Positions 25,317 to 33,753 of a stretch of 36,649 nucleotides of DNA are shown here, in pieces. This DNA comes from Kiritimatiellia bacterium (lineage in GTDB: Bacteria > Verrucomicrobiota > Kiritimatiellia > RFP12 > UBA1067): assembly GCA_017962315.1 (NCBI GenBank), contig JAGCVN010000066.1, positions 1 through 36,649 of the forward strand, in the 5' to 3' direction. Under the pieces are notes generated by a model. It ran no database searches. It had not been told where the DNA came from and saw only the letters and a list, made by a program, of their open reading frames with translations. A program made the translations under genes and the position numbers. Within the stretch, counting starts at the first letter, position 1. Every line of letters begins with the position of its first letter.

Positions 25317-26261
25317 ATGAGAATTCTGTCATTATTCAGCGGTGCTGGAGGATTGGATCTCGGCTTGATACAAGCCGGACACGAAATTATTTGGGCAAAT
25401 GATATTGACGAATCCGCCGTGACGACCTACAGGAAGAACATTGGAGACCATATCGTCTGTAAGGACATAAAAGATGTGGCGATGGCAGAAATTCCCGATG
25501 GCGCGGACGTGGTTGTCGGGGGCTTTCCGTGCCAGGGGTTCTCGCAGGCGAACCTTCTGCGGAACGTTGGCGACGAGCGCAATGTCCTCTATCGCTTTTT
25601 CAAGAAAGTCGTAAACGCGAAGAAGCCGAGGTTCTTCATCGCCGAAAACGTGAAGGGCATACTTTCCCTCGGCGGAGGGGCGGCAGTCAAGCTGATACTT
25701 GCCGATTTCAAAAAGGCCGGCTACGTGCTTGATGTACATCTCGTGAACATGGCGGACTACGGCGTTCCGCAGCATCGGCAGCGTGTCATCATCGTGGGGC
25801 AGCGAAAGGATTTGGGCAAGACGATGCTCTTCCGCTTCCCGAAGCCCACGCACGCCAAGGACGGCATGGGCGACCTGCCGCCGTGGCGGACGATACGCGA
25901 CGAACTTGACCGTTTCCCGGACCCCGACAAGCCGAACGATTTGCCGAACCACGTGTACTCGGCATATAAACTCGCATACCGCAACTTCACCGGGCATCGT
26001 CCAACGAATCCAGAAAAGCCCTGTCCGACAATCCTTGCACGGGGCAACGGCGGCGGCGGCGTCTGCGCCATTCCGCATTACAACGGCAAGCGGCGGCTGA
26101 CGATACGCGAGAGTGCGGCGATACAGACTTTTCCAGATGATTTCGAGTTTGTTGGGACGATGAATTCTTGCTATCGGCAGATCGGCAATGCCGTTCCCGT
26201 GCGCTTCGCGGAATGTCTTGGGCGGGAGTTGTCGCGATTGGAAAGTGAGAGCCTGCCATGA
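25317..26261 (+). CDS. DNA (cytosine-5) methyltransferase 1
   Basis: This 314-residue enzyme of the Dcm/HhaI family has the ordered motifs: I (FSGAGGLDLG, residues 7-16, binds S-adenosylmethionine), IV (P71-C72-Q-G-F-S with catalytic C72), VI (AENVKG), VIII (QHRQRV) and X (IGNAVPV) at the C-terminus. It transfers a methyl group to C5 of cytosine in its target site. The region between VIII and X (about 185-270) would read the sequence. The stop overlaps the start of the next methyltransferase (ATGA). It resembles that neighbour closely along its length, consistent with duplication. The site itself cannot be read from the sequence. Confidence 0.93.
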   Translation: MRILSLFSGAGGLDLGLIQAGHEIIWANDIDESAVTTYRKNIGDHIVCKDIKDVAMAEIPDGADVVVGGFPCQGFSQANLLRNVGDERNVLYRFFKKVVNAKKPRFFIAENVKGILSLGGGAAVKLILADFKKAGYVLDVHLVNMADYGVPQHRQRVIIVGQRKDLGKTMLFRFPKPTHAKDGMGDLPPWRTIRDELDRFPDPDKPNDLPNHVYSAYKLAYRNFTGHRPTNPEKPCPTILARGNGGGGVCAIPHYNGKRRLTIRESAAIQTFPDDFEFVGTMNSCYRQIGNAVPVRFAECLGRELSRLESESLP

Positions 26262-27193
26262 AGGTGGTTTCGCTTTTCAGCGGGGCGGGCGGTCTCGACC
26301 TCGGCTTCATCGCGGCGGGAAACGAAATCGTATGGGCGAACGACCTGTACGGCGACGCTGTTGAGACGTATCGTGCCAACATCGGCGACCACATCGTGTG
26401 TTGCGACATTGCGGAAGTGCCAAGCGCGGAGATTCCGGACTGCGACATCGTGATCGGAGGGTTTCCGTGTCAGGGTTTCTCGGTCGCGAACATGAAGCGG
26501 CACGAATCCGACAGTCGAAACAAACTCTACCTCCAGTTGCTTCGCGTGATACGCGACAAGAAGCCGCGATTCTTCCTTGCGGAGAACGTCAAAGGTATTC
26601 TGCATTTTCTCGGTGGCAGGGCGTATGAGCAGATCCTTGAGGACATGCGGGCCCTCGGGTACCGGGTGAAGAGTCGCCTCTTCAACGTGGCGGACTACGG
26701 CGTTCCGCAGAAGCGCGAGCGCGTGGTATTCGTCGGCGTCCGCAACGACATCGACTTCGATTACGAGTTTCCCGCGCCAACGCACGACAAGGACGGTGCG
26801 AACGGCCTTTCGCGATGGGTGGGGGTTGGCGCCGCGTTTGCGGGCATCCCTGATCCAGACAAGCCGAACAACGTTCCGAACCATGTTTATTCGAAGTACA
26901 AGCTTAACTTCAACGGCTATATCGGACATCGTCCGCTAGACCCTGAAAAGCCTGCGCCAACCGTGACGGCGCGTGGTGACGACAAAGGGGGAGTCGTGAT
27001 CCTTCCGCATCCGTCCAACAGACGGCGGATGACGGGGAGGGAACTTGCGACCGTGCAGAGTTTCCCGTTCGATTTTGAGTTCAAGGGGCCGCTCTCGTCC
27101 GTCTATCGGCAGATCGGCAACGCCGTGCCGCCGAAGTTCGCCGAGGCTGTGGCGCGGCAGTTCAATGCGTATCAGGGAGGGGTGATGAAATGA
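26258..27193 (+). CDS. DNA (cytosine-5) methyltransferase 2
   Basis: This 311-residue enzyme has the same motif set as its upstream neighbour: FSGAGGLDLG at 7-16, P70-C71-Q-G-F-S with catalytic C71, AENVKG, QKRERV and IGNAVPP near the end. The two are collinear and share long identical stretches such as ANIGDHIVC-like and ENVKGIL blocks, but the target-recognition segment (about 180-270) is more divergent. Two m5C enzymes for one nuclease suggest an asymmetric site in which each strand is methylated separately. It overlaps both neighbours by ATGA, so translation of all three genes is linked. Confidence 0.93.
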   Translation: MKVVSLFSGAGGLDLGFIAAGNEIVWANDLYGDAVETYRANIGDHIVCCDIAEVPSAEIPDCDIVIGGFPCQGFSVANMKRHESDSRNKLYLQLLRVIRDKKPRFFLAENVKGILHFLGGRAYEQILEDMRALGYRVKSRLFNVADYGVPQKRERVVFVGVRNDIDFDYEFPAPTHDKDGANGLSRWVGVGAAFAGIPDPDKPNNVPNHVYSKYKLNFNGYIGHRPLDPEKPAPTVTARGDDKGGVVILPHPSNRRRMTGRELATVQSFPFDFEFKGPLSSVYRQIGNAVPPKFAEAVARQFNAYQGGVMK

Positions 27194-28449
27194 GCCTGTC
27201 GCTGGATTTTGTGCCGAAGAAGCCGTTTCCTGACTTCAAGTGGAAGTGGGCAAGCCTACAGTGCACGGAAGGTCTGAACGATCCCGTGGTGCTTCTTGGC
27301 GTCCTGTTCCGCATGAGAAAACTTGAACTCTCCGGGAAGAACGTCAAATACAGTTCCGAGGCGTTTGCCGATGAACTACGTTCGCTTGCGCGGGACATCG
27401 AGGGACGTGGAATCGGCGTTGATCTCGCACGGCGGACCGGTGAGAGAAACCTCATCCGAAATTCCGGACAGTATTGGAGAGCCGTCGGACTCATTCCCCG
27501 AAATGAGGGGGGCGGCACGATTACGCTTACTCCGTTTGGCCGCCTTGTCGCTGACCGCAAGATTTCGCAGACTGAGTTTGCCGCTATAACGATACAGACG
27601 TTCTCGCTTCCTAACCCGGCGGTTCAATCAGAGGACGAATGCCGTCAATGGCAGGACGCGGGGCTGACCATCAAGCCGCTATCTCTACTGCTCACAATTC
27701 TGGAACGGCTTGACGAAGTGGATGGGGAAGGCTATCTGACAAAGCGGGAACTGCTGGAAGTGATTATTCCGCTGTCCGGCGTGAAGGAAGCTGTGGTGGA
27801 GGACTACGTCGCGTTCGTCAAAGCATATCGTTTGGGTCGGTTGGACATGGGCAAATGGCCGGACTGTTGTACTTCGGCGAATGACCATCGCATAGGAAGG
27901 GAGTTTTTGCTTTTCCTTGCCAATTATGGGTATGTGGACATTCGACAACACGATGGAGATGAGAGGTTCTGGTACAATCGGCAACTTGATGACGAGATAC
28001 ACGAACTGCTGAGCCTGTCGGCGAAGGGCAGCTATGATGAACTCCTTGAACGTCTCAAGGGTACGGACGTTGTGTCGGAGATAGAGCGCAAGCGCGTTGC
28101 GAACGGGCGCAAACGCAAATATCAGGCGAAGTTTCGCCGAGAAGTCCTTGGTAAGACCCCTCGCTGCATCATCACGAACGTCACCATGCCGGAGGTGCTG
28201 GAGGCTGCGCACATAATTCCGTTCAAGTACCACGGTGAGGATACAAGGGCAAACGGTTTTGCAATGAGGCTTGACATACACCAACTTTTTGATTCTGGGC
28301 ATCTGCGCATACACGCAAACGGCGGCGTGTTTCTCACCGACCGTGCCCGTATGGACTATGGGGCGTTGATCCCGCCGTCCATACAGATACCGGAATGGAT
28401 CAACCGCGATTTTGTCCGCTGGCGGTGGGAGAACTACAACGGCATTTGA
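27190..28449 (+). CDS. HNH restriction endonuclease of the two-methyltransferase operon
   Basis: This 419-residue protein starts at ATG 27190, overlapping the methyltransferase stop. The C-terminal domain carries an HNH motif of the HNH_2 type: H341 in an EAAHIIPF segment, N355 and H364 in an LDIHQLFD segment, with a Cys in PRCIITN before it. The N-terminal 300 residues are helical and may include winged-helix segments for sequence recognition; they do not show a second nuclease motif. Position directly after two modification genes makes restriction the likely role. HNH enzymes usually cut with a single metal ion. Overall relation to characterised enzymes is not clear to me. Confidence 0.8.
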   Translation: MSLSLDFVPKKPFPDFKWKWASLQCTEGLNDPVVLLGVLFRMRKLELSGKNVKYSSEAFADELRSLARDIEGRGIGVDLARRTGERNLIRNSGQYWRAVGLIPRNEGGGTITLTPFGRLVADRKISQTEFAAITIQTFSLPNPAVQSEDECRQWQDAGLTIKPLSLLLTILERLDEVDGEGYLTKRELLEVIIPLSGVKEAVVEDYVAFVKAYRLGRLDMGKWPDCCTSANDHRIGREFLLFLANYGYVDIRQHDGDERFWYNRQLDDEIHELLSLSAKGSYDELLERLKGTDVVSEIERKRVANGRKRKYQAKFRREVLGKTPRCIITNVTMPEVLEAAHIIPFKYHGEDTRANGFAMRLDIHQLFDSGHLRIHANGGVFLTDRARMDYGALIPPSIQIPEWINRDFVRWRWENYNGI

Positions 28450-28462
28450 AAGAACGGGTGAC

Positions 28463-29896
28463 ATGGTGACAATGCAGGTTTCACGGCATGATTTTTTGAA
28501 AGGGCTTTCTTCCGTCTTCGCTCTGGGGGCGTTCGGCGGAGGAAGGCTTTTCGCCGTCCCTCCCGGATGGACGCCGCCGGGGAAACCGAATCTCGTGTTC
28601 GGCGTGATAAGCGACACGCACCTGCGGACGGTACACGGGCCGAGCGGGCGTCCGGGACACAACTGGCCCGATAAATATTTCGCCGCCGCGCTGACCTACT
28701 TCCGCACGCAGAATGTCGATGCGGTCGTCCACTGCGGGGACTTCGCCCATCGCGGGCAGGTCGAGGAGATGCAGTTCCACGCCAAGGTCTGGAACAAGAT
28801 CTTCCCGAAGAACCTCGCGCCGGACGGACACGAGGTCGTGAAGCTTTTTGTCACCGGCAACCACGACACGGAAGGTGCCGCCTACGGCGATTTCGTCAAG
28901 AAGAACTACCCCGACCCGGTGGTGCGCGCGAGACACGTCCTGCAGACCGACATGGCGGCGAACTGGGAACGTATCTGGGGCGAAAAGTACGAGCCCGTCT
29001 GGCACAAGGAGGTCAAGGGATACCATTTCTTCGGGTGCAACCACAAGGTGCCGCTGGAGACGCTGGTGTCCTGTCTGCGGAGCAACGCCCCGGCCCTCGA
29101 GGAAAGCAAGGCGCATCGCCGGCCTTTCTTCTATATGCAACATTCGAGGCCGCTTTGGAACGTGCGGAAGGAGTTGCGGCATCTTTCACGCGGATGCAGT
29201 CTCCTTTCGTTTTTCGGGCACAACCACTGGAGCGCCTCGAACTGGAACGTCATTTCGCTCTACAGGGGCAATGTTCCGTGCATCCAGGTTCCGTCGTGCG
29301 AACCCCGTGGCTGCGACGGACTGGTCGCGGATGCGTGGATTGCGAAAGGAAAACTCGAAAGGCTGCCGCAGACCGGCAAGGGACGGCAGGGGTACGTCGT
29401 GCGCGTCTATGACGATATGCTCGTCATCGCCCGGCGCGAGTTCGGCGAGGGCGGCAGCCTCGGCGCGGATTGGGCGATGCCCTTCGGGAAAGGCGGGGAA
29501 CATCCGTTTTCGAAAGAGGAACTGAAGAAGGCGATCGGAGAACCGCAGTTCCGGCAGGGGGCGGAGCTGGCCGTGAAGGATGTCGCGGCGAAAGGCGACT
29601 CCCCCGCCGCCGTCGAACTCGCCATACCGCTTGCGGACGCCAATCCCGAATCGCGGGTCTACGCCTACGACGTGGTGGTCGCGGGGAAGGAGAAAAAGGA
29701 GAAGCTTTTCAAGAGCGTGTATGCGGCGGGCTGCAACCTCGGTATGGGGCATGAGCCGGACGGCGGCGTGACCAGGCTCGCGATCCCCGTGTCGCAACTG
29801 CCGGCGGGTGAAACCCTCACGTTCGCCGTACGCCCGCTCTCCTCCCTCGGCACGTTCGGCAAGGCGATCGCCGCGGCGAAAGCAGTGAATCGATAA
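28463..29896 (+). CDS. Tat-exported calcineurin-like metallophosphoesterase
   Basis: This 477-residue protein begins 13 bases after the nuclease stop; ATG 28472 is an alternative start. The N-terminus carries a twin-arginine-like signal (S-R-H-D-F-L-K, residues 7-13, then a hydrophobic stretch to about 32), although the second arginine is replaced by His. The dimetal phosphoesterase motifs follow: D51-x-H53, G-D93, G-N133-H134-D, H226 and G-H253-N-H255. The C-terminal 130 residues form a beta-rich domain. It would act outside the cytoplasm on a phosphoester substrate not evident from sequence. Base and codon use look like the GC-rich host genes, unlike the restriction operon before it, yet it lies inside the same inverted-repeat bracket. 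Confidence 0.85.
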   Translation: MVTMQVSRHDFLKGLSSVFALGAFGGGRLFAVPPGWTPPGKPNLVFGVISDTHLRTVHGPSGRPGHNWPDKYFAAALTYFRTQNVDAVVHCGDFAHRGQVEEMQFHAKVWNKIFPKNLAPDGHEVVKLFVTGNHDTEGAAYGDFVKKNYPDPVVRARHVLQTDMAANWERIWGEKYEPVWHKEVKGYHFFGCNHKVPLETLVSCLRSNAPALEESKAHRRPFFYMQHSRPLWNVRKELRHLSRGCSLLSFFGHNHWSASNWNVISLYRGNVPCIQVPSCEPRGCDGLVADAWIAKGKLERLPQTGKGRQGYVVRVYDDMLVIARREFGEGGSLGADWAMPFGKGGEHPFSKEELKKAIGEPQFRQGAELAVKDVAAKGDSPAAVELAIPLADANPESRVYAYDVVVAGKEKKEKLFKSVYAAGCNLGMGHEPDGGVTRLAIPVSQLPAGETLTFAVRPLSSLGTFGKAIAAAKAVNR

Positions 29897-29971
29897 ACCT
29901 CGCCGTCATGGGAGGGGAAACGTCCCCGTTGTTGCCTTTAGCGGGTGGGGGTGGTTGCTTTCTCTCTGCGT

Positions 29972-30265
29972 CTTGCCTATAAGTCCGATTGGTGACAACC
30001 GAAACAACTTGTAAAGACAACATCTTTCTTTCGCCGCGCACGGTTGTACGCGGAAGAAGCAAACGTTGTTTTGAGTTGTTCATGTTGTTTCCAGGAACTT
30101 ACCCTCATGTACATTCTCGCGCACAGCGCGGGCGGTCCGCTCTTGGTTAAACAGCGTGCGAGGTTTCCCGTTCGTTGCCTTCGCGGAGAAACCATCATTT
30201 CATACCTCGAAACTACCCTTTTCGGGTTGAATTAGACCCACACGCATACACGAAGTCCCCGAAAT
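29972..30265 (+). repeat. Long structured repeat A, copy 3 (right inverted arm plus tail)
   Basis: Bases 29972-30132 are the inverted partner of 25052-25216. A hairpin lies at 30116-30132 (loop ACA). A second hairpin on the minus strand, from about 30053 to 30034, has an 8-bp stem with one G-T pair. The tail (30160-30265) resembles 230-346 of copy 1, including the CACGAAGTCCC motif. In 29897-30427 I see no gene; the remainder up to 30350 has no feature I recognise. Confidence 0.75.
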
Positions 30266-30350
30266 CTTAGCCGTAAAGAGACACAAAGGGGGAGGGAGGT
30301 GTTGCCCCGTCTCCGAATCTTCTCAGTTGGTAAATGTCCGCATTTTTCGC

Positions 30351-30379
30351 TTGGTGTTTTCCGAAATTTGGTCTAAACT
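30351..30379 (+). promoter_or_regulatory. Promoter of the aldose epimerase/symporter genes
   Basis: TTGGTG (30351-30356), a 17-base spacer and TAAACT (30374-30379) lie 48 bases before the epimerase ATG, which has a good AAGGAG site. Confidence 0.55.
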
Positions 30380-30427
30380 GAATGCGTCTGAATTGAGGCA
30401 GATGCTTTACAAACCAAGGAGATCGAG

Positions 30428-31639
30428 ATGAAGACACTCATTCACAGCACCGCGCTCGCCTGCATGGCCGCCGCGGTCCTGTTCACCGCCGGGTGCAAGT
30501 CCGGGAAGACCTGTTGCAGCAAGGACAAAGGAGTCTGTTGTATGAAAGCGAAAAAGGGGCAGAAGGCCTCGATTGAGAAATCCTCCTTCGGGAAGACCAA
30601 GGACGGACGGGAAGTGACGCTGTACCGCCTCAACGGCGCGGGGGGCATCGTGATGGACGTCATCGATTACGGTGCGCACGTCGTGCGCCTGTTGACGCCC
30701 GACCGCGACGGCAACATGGAAGACATCACGCTCGGTTTCAACGATGTCCAGGGTTACGAGGACGTCGAACCGTACTTCGGCGCGCTCATCGGCCGTTACG
30801 GAAACCGTATCGCCAACGGCAAGTTCACGCTTGACGGCAAGACCTACGAGCTGCCGCTCAACAACGAACCCGGCGGCATCAAATGCTCCCTGCACGGCGG
30901 TGTCGTCGCGTTCAACAACTACATCTGGAACACCGAACCCTTCCAGGACGGCGACACCGTCGGCCTGAAGATGAAGATCACCAGCCCGGACGGCGACCAG
31001 GGGTATCCCGGCAAGCTCGACGTCACGGTGACCTACACGCTGAAGCCGGAGAACGTCTGGCGCGTCGATTACGAAGCCTCGACCGACAAGGCCACGCCGA
31101 TCAACCTGACCCAGCACATCTTCTTCAACCTCAAGGGCGAAGGGAACGGGACGATCCTCGACCACGAGCTCCTGCTCAACGCCGACAAGATCACGCCGGT
31201 TGACAAGGGCCTGATCCCGACCGGCCGGTACATGGCCGTCAAGGGCACGCCGTTCGACTTCACCGTGCCGTGGGTGATCGGCGACCGCATCGACATGAAA
31301 GAGAACGAGCAGATCAAGAACTGCGGCGGTTACGACATCAACTTCGTACTCAAGAGCCAGGACGGCACGCTCGCCCCGGCCGCGAACCTCTACGAGCGGA
31401 CGACCGGCCGCAGCCTCGAGATCTGGACGACCGAACCGGGCATCCAGTTCTACTCCGGCAACTTCATGTCCGACAAGAACATCGGCAAGAACGGAAAGGT
31501 CATCGGCTATCGCGGCGGTCTCGCGCTCGAGACCCAGCACTATCCCGACTCCCCGAACCAGCCGGTGTTCCCGTCGACCATCCTCCGCCCCGGCGCCATC
31601 TACAAGACGGCGACCGAATGGCGTTTCTCGGTGCGGTAA
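30428..31639 (+). CDS. galM: Lipoprotein aldose 1-epimerase (galactose mutarotase)
   Basis: This 403-residue protein has a lipoprotein signal with lipobox F-T-A-G-C23, then a Lys/Cys-rich linker (C29, C30, C37, C38) before the catalytic domain (about 48-403). Family residues are in place: R123/N126 region (IGRYGNRIANG), H156 in LHGG, H230 in NLTQHIFFNL, D303 in GYDINFVL and general base E369 in ALETQHYPD. The enzyme interconverts alpha and beta anomers of sugars such as galactose. Most GalM enzymes are cytoplasmic; this one would sit on a membrane facing the periplasm, next to a sodium:sugar symporter gene, which suggests it prepares the right anomer for uptake. The cysteine cluster is unusual. 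Confidence 0.92.
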   Translation: MKTLIHSTALACMAAAVLFTAGCKSGKTCCSKDKGVCCMKAKKGQKASIEKSSFGKTKDGREVTLYRLNGAGGIVMDVIDYGAHVVRLLTPDRDGNMEDITLGFNDVQGYEDVEPYFGALIGRYGNRIANGKFTLDGKTYELPLNNEPGGIKCSLHGGVVAFNNYIWNTEPFQDGDTVGLKMKITSPDGDQGYPGKLDVTVTYTLKPENVWRVDYEASTDKATPINLTQHIFFNLKGEGNGTILDHELLLNADKITPVDKGLIPTGRYMAVKGTPFDFTVPWVIGDRIDMKENEQIKNCGGYDINFVLKSQDGTLAPAANLYERTTGRSLEIWTTEPGIQFYSGNFMSDKNIGKNGKVIGYRGGLALETQHYPDSPNQPVFPSTILRPGAIYKTATEWRFSVR

Positions 31640-31654
31640 AACCGTATTCCGCAC

Positions 31655-31685
31655 GACGCCGGCGGGGGCTTCCCCCACCGGCGTC
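31655..31685 (+). terminator. Hairpin between galM and the symporter gene
   Basis: The stem GACGCCGG/CCGGCGTC (31655-31662 with 31678-31685) continues inward with GGGGG/CCCCC after one mismatch. No T tract follows, so this may be an attenuator or mRNA-stability hairpin rather than a true terminator. Confidence 0.45.
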
Positions 31686-31705
31686 TTGCATGAACGGAGG
31701 TTCTT

Positions 31706-33679
31706 ATGGGTATCTTGGACGTTCTGGTTTTCTTCGCGTTTATCGCGGCCGTCCTTTGCGTCGGCATGCTGAAGAGCAAGGGCGAAAAGACGAGTGGCGA
31801 GAAAGGCGCGGAGGAGTACTTCCTCGCCGGGCGCGGGTTGCAGTGGTGGCTGATTGGCTTCTCGCTGATTGCCGCGAACATCTCCGCCGAGCAGTTTGTC
31901 GGCATGTCCGGACAGGGTGCCGGACTGGAAGGGATTTCCTGTGCGAGCTGGGAGTGGATCGCCGCGATCTCGCTGGTGGTGGTCGCGTTCACATTGCTGC
32001 CGTACTTCCTGCGCACCGGGATCACGACGATCCCGGAGTTCCTTGAAGTCCGCTACAACCACTGGGCGCGTACCTTGATGACCGTCTCGATGATGGGCAT
32101 CCTGGTCGTCGCCAGCCTGATCGGCGTGACCTACGCCGGAAGCCTCGTGATGATGCAGCTCTTCCAGTCCCTCGGCTGGAACCTCCCGTTCTGGAGCTGC
32201 TGCCTGATCATGAGCGTGATGGCCGGCGCCTACGTCTTGTTCGGCGGGTTGAAGGCCTGTGCGTGGGCCGACCTCCTGCAAGGCTCCGCGCTGATTGTCG
32301 GCGGCGCGATTATCGCCTACTTCGCGCTCCGCAGCCTGGGTTCGGCGGACGCTTCGACCCTCTGGGGCTGGACGGGGAGCGGCGCGACGCTCGCCCCCGC
32401 CTCCGCGGCGGACGCGACCCAGCAGATGGGGCAGGCGGTCGCCACGGCCCGCGGCGACTGGCTAGCCCGCCTGAAGGCGTTGAACGCGCCCAAGCTCATG
32501 ATGGGCCGCCCCGCCTCCGACGCGGCAATGCCGTGGACGATCCTCATCATCGGCATCTGGATCCCCAACTTCTACTACTGGGGCCTCAACCAGTACATCA
32601 CCCAGCGCATCCTCGGTTCGGGGTCGCTCGCCGAAGGGCAGAAGGGAATCGTCCTGGCCGGCGCGTTGAAGTTGATCATCCCCTTCATCATCATCATCCC
32701 CGGCATCATCGCGTTCAACCTCTTCGCGCCGGATATGCAGAAGGACGCGCGCGAAGACTTCAAGAAGAACGTGATCGCGAAGGCGGAGGGCGGGACGCTC
32801 GCCCCGAACACCTTTATCAACCTCGGCGAAACCGATGTCGAAAAGACCCGGACCATCCAGGCCCTCGCCCTGACGCCGGAGCAGATCGCCGCCGTCGAAA
32901 AGAACAACGCGGCGCTCGACCCGAAGGCGGACGGTGTCCAGTCGGTCAAACTTGCGAACTACAAGTACGACGGTGCGCTCGGCCTACTCATTACGAAGCT
33001 GATCAAGCCGAACACCGGCGTGCTGGGTTTCGTGCTGGCCGCGTTGCTCGGCGCGATCGTCTCCTCCCTCGCTGCCGTGCTGAACGCGACTTCGACGCTC
33101 TTCACGATGGACATCTACAATCGTTACGTGAAGCAGGACGCCCGACCGCGCCAGCTGGTCGCCGTGGGGCGCGTCGTGATCGTCGTCCTGATGATCGTCG
33201 GCTGCGTCGTCGCCGCCTCGCTCGACACCCAGTCCATCTTCGCCTACATCCAGAAGATGCAGCTCTACGTCTCCCCCGGCATCCTCGCCGCATTCGTGTT
33301 CGGCCTGCTCAACCGCAAGGCCGGCCGCTGGACGGGCGTCGTCGGACTGCTTGTCGCGCCGGTGCTGTACGGCGTCTTCTCGACGTGCGGCTGGAGCCTC
33401 TTCCCGAAGGGGCTGCTCGCCGTCCTCCCGACGTGGACGGGATACTGCGCCGAGGCGGCGAAGCCGATGGAGATGCATTATCTCTGGGCCGCCTCCTACA
33501 CGCTGATCTTCACGCTGATCGTCATGGCGCTCTACGGCGCGTTCGTCAAGATGCCCCAGGCGATCTCCTTTGAAAAGGACGAGAAGGTCTCGCTCGACCT
33601 CACCAGCTCCAAGAGTGCGCTTGTCTTCGGTCTGGTGGTCGTCGCCCTGACCATCGCGCTCTACGTGTTGTTCTGGTAA
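31706..33679 (+). CDS. Solute:sodium symporter (SSS/SGLT family), probably for sugar
   Basis: This 657-residue inner-membrane protein starts behind ACGGAGG. It has the SSS pattern: an EEYFLAGR motif after the first helix, then W-W-x-I-G-F-S-L-I-A-A-N-I-S-A-E-Q-F (about residues 48-65), and about 13-14 hydrophobic segments in all. Two extended hydrophilic insertions are visible, about 210-272 and about 343-420, longer than in the typical 500-550-residue member. SSS proteins use the sodium gradient to bring in sugars, amino acids or vitamins. The galM gene 66 bases upstream makes a hexose the likely substrate. A strong intrinsic terminator follows. Confidence 0.9.
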   Translation: MGILDVLVFFAFIAAVLCVGMLKSKGEKTSGEKGAEEYFLAGRGLQWWLIGFSLIAANISAEQFVGMSGQGAGLEGISCASWEWIAAISLVVVAFTLLPYFLRTGITTIPEFLEVRYNHWARTLMTVSMMGILVVASLIGVTYAGSLVMMQLFQSLGWNLPFWSCCLIMSVMAGAYVLFGGLKACAWADLLQGSALIVGGAIIAYFALRSLGSADASTLWGWTGSGATLAPASAADATQQMGQAVATARGDWLARLKALNAPKLMMGRPASDAAMPWTILIIGIWIPNFYYWGLNQYITQRILGSGSLAEGQKGIVLAGALKLIIPFIIIIPGIIAFNLFAPDMQKDAREDFKKNVIAKAEGGTLAPNTFINLGETDVEKTRTIQALALTPEQIAAVEKNNAALDPKADGVQSVKLANYKYDGALGLLITKLIKPNTGVLGFVLAALLGAIVSSLAAVLNATSTLFTMDIYNRYVKQDARPRQLVAVGRVVIVVLMIVGCVVAASLDTQSIFAYIQKMQLYVSPGILAAFVFGLLNRKAGRWTGVVGLLVAPVLYGVFSTCGWSLFPKGLLAVLPTWTGYCAEAAKPMEMHYLWAASYTLIFTLIVMALYGAFVKMPQAISFEKDEKVSLDLTSSKSALVFGLVVVALTIALYVLFW

Positions 33680-33689
33680 GGTTTCATCC

Positions 33690-33730
33690 GCCGGCTTGCA
33701 GGGGCGGGGGCCCCTGCGGCCGGCTTTTTT
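33690..33730 (+). terminator. Intrinsic terminator after the symporter gene
   Basis: A GC-rich interrupted stem (GCCGGC 33690-33695 with 33719-33724, inner GCAGGGGC 33698-33705 with 33710-33717) is followed by six T residues (33725-33730). This is a textbook Rho-independent terminator. Confidence 0.9.
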
Positions 33731-33753
33731 GTTGAATGAAGAGGAGGTAGCGT

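Noticed and set aside
30407..32281. A 624-codon open frame on the minus strand opposite galM and the symporter
   Set aside because: It is a shadow of GC-rich coding sequence. The plus-strand genes have clear family motifs and ribosome sites, while the antisense product is low-complexity and matches nothing.
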